6,904 nt of DNA, taken from positions 1 through 6,904 of the forward strand of contig JAPOQV010000161.1 in assembly GCA_026710565.1 (NCBI GenBank), given 5' to 3'. The notes under the pieces were generated by a model. It saw nothing but the letters and a program-made list of their open reading frames with translations, did not search any database and was not told the DNA's origin. The position numbers and the translations under genes are program-made. Below are positions 1 through 6,722 of the stretch, one piece after another; the stretch's first letter is position 1; each line of letters starts with the position of its first letter. Source of the stretch: Spirochaetaceae bacterium (GTDB lineage Bacteria; Spirochaetota; Spirochaetia; SZUA-6; Bin103).

Positions 1-320
1 CTCGCGGCGCACTCCTGACGGATAAGCTCTGCAGCCGCCCGGGTCACCCCTCCCGTGGTCTTGCCCACACGAAACCCGGAAGACCCCCGCGAAGACGATG
101 CCAGCCTCCGGCAGGCGGCTACCATCCGGTCACCCTCTTCCACCGAGATGGCCAGCGGCTTCTCCGCCCGGATCGCCTTGAGACCGCGCGCGGCGCCGAT
201 CTCCGCGACGTCGAGCAGCACGCGGGCGCGGGGCCGGGACGACGTGCAGATGCTTACCAGGTCGGGGCGCTCGCGCTCCACCACGATCGGCCGGCCCGCT
301 CGACAGCACCTTCGTGCCTC
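1..320 (-). pseudogene. Remnant of a Gfo/Idh/MocA-family oxidoreductase, frameshifted and truncated
   Basis: Reading the minus strand from about 287 down to 120 gives IVVERERPDLVSICTS, then RPRARVLLDVAEIGAARGLK, then an A-I-x-A-EKP-LA-I-S-x-EE-x-D-R-M-V stretch with EKP at 164-156. This is the characteristic middle of Gfo/Idh/MocA NAD(P)-dependent sugar or inositol oxidoreductases, where the EKP lysine lies in the active site. At about 103-108 one G seems to be missing: the frame goes from AACRR to nonsense, while the +1 frame continues with the family-like EAGIVFAGVF. Nearer the left edge the first frame again reads plausibly (GVTRAAAELIRQ), suggesting a second compensating shift. A TAG stop lies in frame upstream at 321-323, and no GxGxxG Rossmann start is present, so the N-terminal third is gone. 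The remnant runs off the left edge, so its C-terminal half cannot be judged. Family assignment is fairly secure; substrate unknown. Confidence 0.66.
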
Positions 321-462
321 CTACGTACTCGCCACGTCCGAGACCGTCCTTCAGACGCGGAAAGACACTCAATAAACACACGCTCTCAGCCCATCAACAT
401 GATATGGTCACTCACGTGTAGTAATGTCCTTCGCGCTCACTGGTCCCTGACACGGATCTACT

Positions 463-468
463 GGGGGG
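463..468 (+). promoter_or_regulatory. Ribosome binding site choosing the lipoprotein start
   Basis: A run of six G lies nine bases upstream of the ATG at 478, a good Shine-Dalgarno distance. The in-frame ATG at 469 directly abuts the G run and so cannot use it. The start at 478 also gives a clean lipoprotein signal peptide beginning M-K-H. No confident -10/-35 pair was found between 321 and 462, although 372-430 is noticeably more AT-rich than the rest and is the likeliest promoter location. Confidence 0.55.
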
Positions 469-477
469 ATGACGGTC

Positions 478-1437
478 ATGAAACACTGCAGTCGAGGTTC
501 CAAGGTGGCGGCGATGATCGCCACCACCGTCATTGTGGCCGCGACAGCGGCCCTTGTCGGCTGCGAGGAGCCGCTCATGCCCGACGACCCGCCGGTCGGG
601 GATGCTCCGGGGATGAAGGCCGATCCGCCGGATCCTCCGAAGCAGGACGAACCACCGGACCCGCCGAAGCAGGACGAGCCCGCCGACGAGACGGGCTTCG
701 GCATCGACGAGACCTACAACGACCTGCACGAAGGCGCGCGCCTGACGATGCGATACGATCGGGCGACACGGGCGTTCCGGGGCAGGGTGGAGAACACCAC
801 CACCGGATTCCGGATGACGGTGCGGGTCGAGGTTGTGTCGGGCGGGACCACGCTCCGGCAGACCGACTCGATTGACTTGATGCCGGAGACGGCGCAGGAC
901 GTGCTGCTGCAAGTCGCCGTCGCGGACGATGCCCGCTGGGAGCCGCGCCTGGTATTCGTGGCGCGGGAAGCGGTCTCGAACAGCCCGGGCACGCCGACCC
1001 CGCAGCAGCCTACGCCACAGCCGCCGGCCGTGCCGCAGGGGCCGATCGACTGTGACGCCGTCCGCAGCGAAGCGGATGTGAAACGAGGACCCTGTCCAGA
1101 CCAGTGGTACCTGCAAAACGCTCACAAGAGTGCCAAGGATCCATATGAGAAGCTCAACCCCAACGTGGCGACCTTCCATCCTGATCCGACGGTAATCACC
1201 TTGGGTGACGCCGACTTCAACTGCCCGTGCTGGTACACCAGAAGTGGGACGCACACAGGGGCGGACGGCACCAAGTACACGACGCATTTTTGGAGACAGT
1301 GGATGATGAGAAAAGACCTCGTAACCACTATGTGCCCGGCGACTAGGACCGGCGACGAGTGCCCACTTGGGGCTGAACAAGCGACCAAACTGACGAGCGG
1401 TAGAACCATCTACAAGCTGATGACAGTAGTGCCGTAG
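478..1437 (+). CDS. Secreted lipoprotein with FxLYD-like domain and Cys-rich C-terminus
   Basis: This encodes a 319-residue envelope lipoprotein of unknown function. Residues 1-28 form a signal peptide with a charged start, a hydrophobic core (about 10-27) and the lipobox L-V-G-C with the lipidated Cys at 29. Residues 30-70 are a Pro/Asp/Lys tether containing two 9-residue repeats (DPPKQDEPP, DPPKQDEPA). Residues about 74-165 contain the pattern FGIDETYNDLHEGARL, then YDRATRAFRGRVENTT and VRVEVVSGG. It matches FxLYD-type beta-sandwich domains often found in bacterial surface lipoproteins; the match is from memory of the pattern. A Pro/Thr/Gln linker (about 172-190) leads to a C-terminal module with six cysteines (192, 206, 249, 251, 286, 295), enough for three disulfides outside the cytoplasm. 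I do not recognise this module. It is markedly less GC-rich than the upstream part. The ATG at 469 would add three residues but is too close to the G-rich RBS. The stop faces the kinase gene stop 22 bases away. Confidence 0.83.
   Translation: MKHCSRGSKVAAMIATTVIVAATAALVGCEEPLMPDDPPVGDAPGMKADPPDPPKQDEPPDPPKQDEPADETGFGIDETYNDLHEGARLTMRYDRATRAFRGRVENTTTGFRMTVRVEVVSGGTTLRQTDSIDLMPETAQDVLLQVAVADDARWEPRLVFVAREAVSNSPGTPTPQQPTPQPPAVPQGPIDCDAVRSEADVKRGPCPDQWYLQNAHKSAKDPYEKLNPNVATFHPDPTVITLGDADFNCPCWYTRSGTHTGADGTKYTTHFWRQWMMRKDLVTTMCPATRTGDECPLGAEQATKLTSGRTIYKLMTVVP
631..684 (+). repeat. Two tandem 27-nt units in the lipoprotein tether
   Basis: Units at 631-657 and 658-684 encode DPPKQDEPP and DPPKQDEPA. 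The central part (aag cag gac ga) is identical, while other differences are mostly at third codon positions. The copy number (two) is an in-frame length polymorphism candidate that would change the length of the membrane-to-domain spacer. Confidence 0.7.
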
Positions 1438-1459
1438 CACCTGGGAATCGGAGCGGTCG

Positions 1460-3397
1460 CTATCGATCGCCCGGTGCGATCATTCGGTAGCCGACCCCGC
1501 GCTCGTTGAAGATGTAGCTCGGGCGTGTCGCGTCATCGCCCAGCTTGGCGCGCAGCTTCTTTACGAACGTGCGCACCGGTTCCGAGCTGTCGGTCACCCG
1601 TTCTCCCCAGACCTGGAGAAGCAGTGAGTCGTAGGTCAGTACCCGTCCCGCGTTGACCGAGAGCACGCGCAACAGCTCGTACTCGGTCACGGTCAGCCGC
1701 ACCGTGCGTCCGCCGACGGTCACGCGGCGCCGCTCGTAGTCGATGGCCAGGTCGGCTGCCAGGAAGGGGGCGGACGTGGTCCGCGTGCGCAGGGCCGCGC
1801 GGACTCGCGCCGTCAACTCCGTCGCCGAGAACGGCTTGACGATGTAGTCGGCGGCACCGGCCTCCAAGGCCCTGGCGATCGTCTCGTCCCGTCCGTAGCC
1901 GGAAATGAAGATTACCGGAAGATCGGCCAGCGCGGGGACGGACTCCATCAACGCGATGCCGTCGACATTCGGGAACACCAGGTCGAGCAATACCAACCGG
2001 GGCTTTCTGGTGCTGATGAGGTGCGGCAACTCGCGCGGATCACCGGTCACCGACGCAGCGAAGCCGGCACTGACGAGCGCTTGCCGGACAATGCGCAGAG
2101 TCAGCGGGTCGTCGTCCACGACGAGTATTCCCGTACGCTCCCCATCACGAGGCGAGTCCGGCCGGCGCGCGGAGGCGCCGCCAGCGGCGTCCTCGACCAC
2201 CGGCAGCGTGAAGGCTATCCGCGTCCCCTGATCCCGCCCCAGGCTCTCGGCGCGGATGCGGCCACCGTGGGCCTCCCCCAGCCCCTTGCAGATGGCCAGG
2301 CCGAGGCCGAGGCCGCTCGCTTCCGTTTCGCCGCCGGCGGCGTGCTTCCGGAACAGATGCGGCAACCGGTCGGGCGCCACGCCCAAGGCTTCGTCCGATA
2401 CCGAGATCGCCAGCTCGGCCCCTTCATGCAGCGCCGTGACCCGAATGGGCGAGGATTGCGGGGAGTTGCGGGCCGCGTAGGAGAACAGGTTGTTCAGGAC
2501 CTGCACGATGCGCTGCTCATCAGCCATCACCCGCGGCAGGTCCGGCGGCAGGTCGATCGCAAGGACGTGCCGGAAGCCGCGACCAAGGAACGTCCGCCTG
2601 GCATGGTCCACCAGCGTGGACACGTCCGCGCGCTCGGGTGCCACCGGCAGCGTGCCGGTTTCGATACGTCCGGCATCGAGCAGGTCTCGTGTGAGGACGT
2701 CCATGTCATCGGCCTGCTGTTCGATGATTCGGAAGAACTGCCGCACCTCGTGCGGGTCCACGACCCGCGAGTTGCCCAGCGCGGTGGCGGCCAGGCCCTT
2801 GATGGAGCTCAACGGCGCCCGCAACTCGTGGCTCACCGTCTCCAGGAACGCCTGAACCCGCTGCCGATCACGGTCGGTGCGTGCGGTGGCGATCGCCATC
2901 CCCGCCTGCGCGGCGAACAGCACCAGGATCTCCTCGTCCTCCCTGGTGAACTCCTCCCCGCCTTCCTTCCCGGCGACCGCGAGAGTGCCCGTCCGCTCGT
3001 TTCGATGGCAGATCGCCAATCCCAGGAAGGTGTCCGCGGTGATCAAGTCCGTGGAAAGGCCGATCGAACGTACGCAGCTCCGCAGGTCGCGCAGCCTCAC
3101 CGGGGAGGGAAGGCTCCGCAGATGCTCGAAGAGCCGCATCCCGTCGGGCCCCTCGATCGGGCGCTGCTCGTCCGGCGTGAGGCCGGAGGTGACGCAGTCC
3201 TCGACCTGCCCTGCATCGTCGAAGGAAGTGATCACGGCGTAGCGCGCGCCCGTCAACGCACGGGCGTTCTCCGCGATCCGGTGCAGGACGGTTTCGGCAG
3301 CGGGGCTCGCGCTCATGCGCAGCATCGCCTCGCTCAGCCTCGACATGCGGTGCCGCAGTGCCTGGTTCTCTCTGCCGAGCTCCTGCCTGCTCTTCAT
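1460..3397 (-). CDS. Single-chain two-component regulator: GAF - histidine kinase - receiver - OmpR winged helix
   Basis: This encodes a soluble sensor kinase fused to its own response regulator and DNA-binding domain, 645 residues from the ATG at 3397. Domains: short amphipathic helix (1-25); GAF sensor (about 30-173, ending EDEEILVLFAAQAGMAIATA); HisKA with H-box FLETVSHELRAPLSSIKG and His190; HATPase (about 255-400) with G2-box GLGLGLAICK. The receiver (about 422-535) has acidic residues in VVDDD at 426-430, phospho-acceptor Asp472 (LLDL), Ser499 and Lys521 (VKPF). The OmpR/PhoB-type winged helix (about 540-643) has TVTEYELLRVL, RTFVKKLRAKLG and the terminal GVGYRM hairpin. No membrane segment is visible, so the signal is cytosolic or diffusible. 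The kinase core has deviations: the second N-box Asn is Tyr307, and the G1 box reads DEALG, with Ala337 for the first Gly. A GTG at 3502 would add 35 residues in frame; they look like translated leader and lack a clear RBS, so I prefer ATG 3397, though its RBS is also weak. The gene diverges from the propeller gene, which it may regulate (inference). Confidence 0.92.
   Translation of the reverse strand: MKSRQELGRENQALRHRMSRLSEAMLRMSASPAAETVLHRIAENARALTGARYAVITSFDDAGQVEDCVTSGLTPDEQRPIEGPDGMRLFEHLRSLPSPVRLRDLRSCVRSIGLSTDLITADTFLGLAICHRNERTGTLAVAGKEGGEEFTREDEEILVLFAAQAGMAIATARTDRDRQRVQAFLETVSHELRAPLSSIKGLAATALGNSRVVDPHEVRQFFRIIEQQADDMDVLTRDLLDAGRIETGTLPVAPERADVSTLVDHARRTFLGRGFRHVLAIDLPPDLPRVMADEQRIVQVLNNLFSYAARNSPQSSPIRVTALHEGAELAISVSDEALGVAPDRLPHLFRKHAAGGETEASGLGLGLAICKGLGEAHGGRIRAESLGRDQGTRIAFTLPVVEDAAGGASARRPDSPRDGERTGILVVDDDPLTLRIVRQALVSAGFAASVTGDPRELPHLISTRKPRLVLLDLVFPNVDGIALMESVPALADLPVIFISGYGRDETIARALEAGAADYIVKPFSATELTARVRAALRTRTTSAPFLAADLAIDYERRRVTVGGRTVRLTVTEYELLRVLSVNAGRVLTYDSLLLQVWGERVTDSSEPVRTFVKKLRAKLGDDATRPSYIFNERGVGYRMIAPGDR
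1465..1481 (-). other. Small hairpin in the last codons of the kinase gene
   Basis: GATCGC at 1465-1470 and GCGATC at 1476-1481 form a perfect 6-bp stem around a 5-base loop, directly before the kinase stop codon at 1460-1462 and close to the convergent lipoprotein stop. There is no T tract on either strand, so it is at most a weak 3'-end structure. It may also be chance, because GATCGC-type words are common in GC-rich coding DNA. Confidence 0.25.
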
Positions 3398-3613
3398 GCA
3401 ACCCGCACTCGGCGCGTCGTTCCCATCTCGGCATGCCCCTCGAACCGTAATTTCCGCATATCCGCCACCATCGTACCAAGACACTCGATCGTGAGTGGGC
3501 ACTGACCGGGGCGCTGGAGGTACTCCGGGGTTTGTGTACCGGTTGTCGGACCGTTAGCCTTGCCTGACGGTCGCGCCGGCGGAGCAGCATGCCGGCCGTT
3601 CCGGGAGCAGGCC
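3398..3613. promoter_or_regulatory. Divergent intergenic region between the regulator and the propeller gene
   Basis: If the kinase starts at 3397, these 216 bases must hold the promoters of both divergent units. I see no convincing sigma-70 -35/-10 pair in either direction. Two inverted repeats stand out: CACTC (3482-3486), six bases, GAGTG (3493-3497); and GGTAC (3519-3523), twelve bases, GTACC (3536-3540). Either could be an operator. OmpR-type winged helices usually bind direct repeats, so binding by the neighbouring regulator is only a possibility. Confidence 0.35.
3603..3607 (+). promoter_or_regulatory. Ribosome binding site deciding the propeller gene start
   Basis: GGGAG lies six bases before the ATG at 3614. 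The longer in-frame possibility begins with TTG at 3560 and would add 18 residues of low-complexity Gly/Ala/Arg sequence with no RBS. ATG 3614 is therefore preferred. Confidence 0.6.
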
Positions 3614-4891
3614 ATGAGACCCAAGTACTTCGACGTCCTGACCTACGGCAAGGACTACTCCGAGGTGCCCAGGATCGCGCCCTGGCGCACCATCCGGGTC
3701 GATCCGGCGCGGGCCGGGCAGTGGATCGTCGCCGGCGACCTGGACGACGACGGCGAGCCGGAGCTGGTGAGCGCGCGCAACAACCCGCACCGCCCGTCCC
3801 AGGAGGTGGTGTCGGTCATCACCCACAAGCTCGACGGCACGGTGCTGTGGGAGTGGGGAGAGCCGCAGGCCGGGGTGGCCCGCCTGGGATACGACGTGGC
3901 CTGCCAGGTCCACGACTGGGACGGCGACGGCAGCCTGGAGGTGATCGTCGTCGGCGCTCGCGAGATCGTGGAGCTCGACGGCGCCACGGGAGCCGAGAAG
4001 CGCCGCCTGCCGGTCCCGGAGGATGCCGCCGACTGCCTCACCTTCGTGAACCTGTCCGGCGGCGAGCGCGCGACCGAGGTGCTGATCAAGACCCGCTACG
4101 AGCAGATCTGGGCCCTGGACTCCGAGGGGCGCGAGCTGTGGAACACGCGCCATCCGGCCGGACGGCTGACCGCCCACCAGGTGTTCCCGGTGGACCTGGA
4201 CGGCGACGGGCGCGACGAGCTGATCGTCGGCTACGCCATGCTGAACCCGGACGGCTCGATGCGCTGGGAGATGGAGGCGGCCCGCGAGCTGCCGCTGGGG
4301 ATCGGCTGTCACCTGGACTGCGCGCGGGTGCTGCGCCGGGGCGAAACGGCTGCGGACTGGCGCTTCGTGGTGACCTGCTGCGCCAACGAGCGGATGGCGT
4401 CCGTCGACGGCACCGGCCGCACGGTGTGGGTCCGTGACAACCGCCACTACGAGTCGGTCGACGTGTGCTCGATCTATCCCGAGCTGCCGGGACCGCAGAT
4501 CGTCGTGGACGTCGCCAAGCACGAGGAGGTGGTGGCTCCCATCCACGTGCTCGACGAGGACGGCGTGCTGCTCGGCAAGCTGTTCACCTGGAACTCGCGC
4601 TTCCACTTCCCGATCGACTGGGACGGCTTCGGCCGCGACCTGTTCGTGGTGGGCGGCGAGCACGCCCTGTTCGACGGCCGCGGCGACAAGGTGGCCATCT
4701 TCGACACCCCGGGCGTCGACAATCCGAGCGGCCTGATCTGCGGGCGCGGCGACCTGACCGGCAACGGCGTTCCCGACGTGCTGTTCTCGGCCGGCCACGG
4801 CAGCACCATCTTCCTGTACCGCAACGAGCACGGGGCCATGTCGGCGCCCGGGCTGCCCGAGATCACGGAGGTGAACTATACGCTCTACTGA
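3614..4891 (+). CDS. Cytoplasmic FG-GAP/VCBS-like beta-propeller protein
   Basis: This encodes a 425-residue protein made almost entirely of beta-propeller blades. Calcium-type loops appear as D42-LDDDG, D101-WDGDG, D194-LDGDG, a degenerate D335-WDGFG and D380-LTGNGVPD. Each is followed by a hydrophobic strand such as ELIVGY, EVIVVG or DVLFSAG, as in FG-GAP/VCBS repeats. Between them are PQQ-like strands with a DG...W pattern (LDGTVLWEW at 73-81, DSEGRELWNT, DGSMRWEM, DGTGRTVWVRD). About seven blades could be built, but the count is uncertain. There is no signal peptide, transmembrane segment or catalytic motif that I recognise. Similar loops occur in integrin-like surface proteins and in the propeller of family 11 rhamnogalacturonan lyases, but without secretion a surface role is unlikely. 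It is followed after 19 bases by the 603-residue gene, so the two are almost certainly co-transcribed and probably act on the same ligand. Fold is confident; function is not known. Confidence 0.86.
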   Translation: MRPKYFDVLTYGKDYSEVPRIAPWRTIRVDPARAGQWIVAGDLDDDGEPELVSARNNPHRPSQEVVSVITHKLDGTVLWEWGEPQAGVARLGYDVACQVHDWDGDGSLEVIVVGAREIVELDGATGAEKRRLPVPEDAADCLTFVNLSGGERATEVLIKTRYEQIWALDSEGRELWNTRHPAGRLTAHQVFPVDLDGDGRDELIVGYAMLNPDGSMRWEMEAARELPLGIGCHLDCARVLRRGETAADWRFVVTCCANERMASVDGTGRTVWVRDNRHYESVDVCSIYPELPGPQIVVDVAKHEEVVAPIHVLDEDGVLLGKLFTWNSRFHFPIDWDGFGRDLFVVGGEHALFDGRGDKVAIFDTPGVDNPSGLICGRGDLTGNGVPDVLFSAGHGSTIFLYRNEHGAMSAPGLPEITEVNYTLY

Positions 4892-4910
4892 GCCCGGCGC
4901 CGCCTCTCGC

Positions 4911-6722
4911 GTGACGCTGGAAGCCACCCGGACCGCCGCGCCGCCGGACTGGGCGCTGCGCCAGCGCCGGCTGATCGAGGTGATGGAGCAGGCCGCTCCC
5001 GTGTACCAGGAGCGCTACACCCGGGCCGACGGCAGCTTCGTCTGGAGACCCCGCTGGCCGGGGATGGACGGCTCCGACGACGGCTACGAGAGCTATCACA
5101 ACTGGCCGCTGCTCCACGTGCTCGGCGGCGCCGCCGACCTGCACGAGCGCAGCCGCTTCCTGTGGGAGGCGGTGACCCGCCAGTTCACGGGCTACGGCCA
5201 GATCCATCGCGAGTTCGACGCCTACTACGACTGGATGCACCACGGCGAGTCGTCCCTGTACCTGTACTACTTCGGACTCGCCGACCCGCTGCGCCAGCCG
5301 GACCGCGCGCGGGCGCTGCGCTTCGCCGGCATGTACCTGGGAACCGACCCGGAGGCCGCCAACTGGGACGCCGAGCGGCGCATGATCCGCTCGCCGATCA
5401 CCGGCAGCCGCGGACCGCGCTTCGAGAACACGTTCGAGGACTGGGAGGCGGTGCGCTGGGTGCTGGCCGACTACCCGGTGCCGTTCGACGACCTGGAGGT
5501 GCCCACCCGCGACGCCGAGTGGGAGCCCGGCGAGGTGGTGGCCAAGGCCGACTGGAACGACGACGCCGTGTTCGCCGTGATCCTGGATGCGCTGAACCGG
5601 CGCCAGATGCGCTGCGACGTGCCGCTCAACCTGACCTGCACCAGCCTGATCACGCACGCGTTCCTGCTCACCGGAGAGGAGCGCTACCGGCGCTGGGTGC
5701 TGGACTACCTGGAGGCATGGGCGGACCGCATCGCCGCCAACGGCGGGCTGTGTCCGGACAACGTCGGCCCCGGCGGCGCGGTCGGCGAGACCATGGACGG
5801 CAAGTGGTGGGGCGGTTACTACGGCTGGGCGTGGCCGCACGGCAGCCGCACCATCATCGAGCCGCTGTTGATCGCGGCGATGAACGCGCTGCTGCTGACC
5901 GGCGACGCCGCCTACCTGGAGATCCCGCGCGGCCAGCTCGCCCGCCTGATCGAGCTGGGGCGCAGCGAGGGCGGCCGGCTGCTGGTGCCGCACCGGCACA
6001 CGGACGCCGGCTGGACCTCATGGCGGCCGCTTGCGCCGCACACCGTCGGCCAGCTCTGGTACCTGTCACAGGCGCAGGCAGACCGCGAGCTGATCGACTC
6101 GCTGCCGGAGAGCCGGACCGACTGGACGGCGCTGGCCTCCGGCCGCGGCAAGGGGGACGACGTGCACTTCGGCCCCTGGTTCTGCTACCTGCACGGGCGC
6201 CTGCCCGACTACCCGCGACGCCTGCTGGACGTGCAGTACCGGGAAGTGGTGCGGCGCATGGACCTGCTGCGCGCCGACGCCGGCGACCCGGAGGAGTGGG
6301 ACGTGCACCACTGGCAGGACATCAACCCCGTGCACACCGAGGCGCTGCTGCAGCAGACCTGCGGCGGCCCGCAGGTGATCTACCACGGCGGCCTGCTGCA
6401 CGTGCGGCTGCGCTACTTCGACGCCGACGCCGGGCGCCCGGGACTGCCTCCGGAGGTAGCCGCGCTGGTGCCGTCGCTCGACGCCGACGGCACCACCCTG
6501 GAGCTGGTCAACCTCGGCGCCGTGCACACGCGCCGTGCGCTGCTGCAGGCGGGCGCCTTCGGCGAGCACCGCTTCACCACCGTGCGCGATCTCGACTCCG
6601 GGAGTACGGCCGCCGTCGGCGACCGCCACCTGGAGGTGGTGCTGCCGCCGGGACGCGCGTTGCGCCTGCGGCTGGACATGCAGCGCTTCCGCCACGCCCC
6701 GAGCTACCGGCAGCCGGTCTAG
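4911..6722 (+). CDS. Uncharacterised large helical protein, probable (alpha/alpha) toroid with C-terminal beta domain
   Basis: This encodes a 603-residue protein with a GTG start 19 bases after the propeller stop. An upstream in-frame stop at 4872-4874 and the lack of ATG/TTG between leave GTG 4911 as the best start; the RBS is poor, so translation may be coupled to the gene before. Residues 1-500 look like repeated helical hairpins with many aromatic and acidic positions: YESYHNWPLLHVLGG (59-73), FDAYYDWMHHGESS (102-115), THAFLLTGEERYRRW (248-262), DGKWWGGYYGWAWPHG (296-311) and VHHWQDINPVHTEALLQQ (465-482). Such a pattern is typical of six-hairpin (alpha/alpha)6 folds used by many glycosidases and polysaccharide lyases. 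From about 515 to 590 there is a beta-rich end (TTLELVNLG, RHLEVVLPPGRALRLRLDM) like the small C-terminal sandwich of those enzymes. I cannot place it in a named family or assign catalytic residues. It has no signal peptide. Candidate role (inference): intracellular processing of an oligosaccharide or uronate. Confidence 0.85.
   Translation: MTLEATRTAAPPDWALRQRRLIEVMEQAAPVYQERYTRADGSFVWRPRWPGMDGSDDGYESYHNWPLLHVLGGAADLHERSRFLWEAVTRQFTGYGQIHREFDAYYDWMHHGESSLYLYYFGLADPLRQPDRARALRFAGMYLGTDPEAANWDAERRMIRSPITGSRGPRFENTFEDWEAVRWVLADYPVPFDDLEVPTRDAEWEPGEVVAKADWNDDAVFAVILDALNRRQMRCDVPLNLTCTSLITHAFLLTGEERYRRWVLDYLEAWADRIAANGGLCPDNVGPGGAVGETMDGKWWGGYYGWAWPHGSRTIIEPLLIAAMNALLLTGDAAYLEIPRGQLARLIELGRSEGGRLLVPHRHTDAGWTSWRPLAPHTVGQLWYLSQAQADRELIDSLPESRTDWTALASGRGKGDDVHFGPWFCYLHGRLPDYPRRLLDVQYREVVRRMDLLRADAGDPEEWDVHHWQDINPVHTEALLQQTCGGPQVIYHGGLLHVRLRYFDADAGRPGLPPEVAALVPSLDADGTTLELVNLGAVHTRRALLQAGAFGEHRFTTVRDLDSGSTAAVGDRHLEVVLPPGRALRLRLDMQRFRHAPSYRQPV

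Noticed and set aside
55..375. Plus-strand open frame (106 codons) at the left edge
   Set aside because: It is antisense to the Gfo/Idh/MocA remnant, which has strong family motifs, and the Ser/Arg/Thr-rich translation shows no domain.
412..1440. Minus-strand open frame (342 codons) opposite the lipoprotein gene
   Set aside because: The plus strand has RBS, signal peptide and lipobox. The minus translation is Arg/His-rich without any family pattern.
3398..3502. N-terminal extension of the kinase from GTG 3502
   Set aside because: The 35 added residues have no domain or helix pattern, the GTG lacks a clear RBS, and the extension would use up most of the divergent promoter region. It remains possible, because the ATG 3397 RBS is also weak.
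2021..3505. Long plus-strand open frame (494 codons) opposite the kinase gene
   Set aside because: It is exactly antisense to a gene with clear GAF, HisKA, HATPase, receiver and winged-helix motifs, and its translation is low-complexity Arg/Gly/Gln with no family pattern. GC-rich third positions commonly suppress stops on the opposite strand.
3554..4927. Minus-strand open frame (457 codons) opposite the propeller gene
   Set aside because: Its translation is His/Val/Ala/Arg-rich and repetitive because it mirrors the DxDGDG codons. The plus strand has recognisable propeller loops and an RBS.
4863..5999. Minus-strand open frame (378 codons) opposite the 603-residue gene
   Set aside because: It is an antisense shadow with a biased Ala/Val/Gln/His composition, while the plus frame has coherent helical hairpins and runs uninterrupted for 603 codons.
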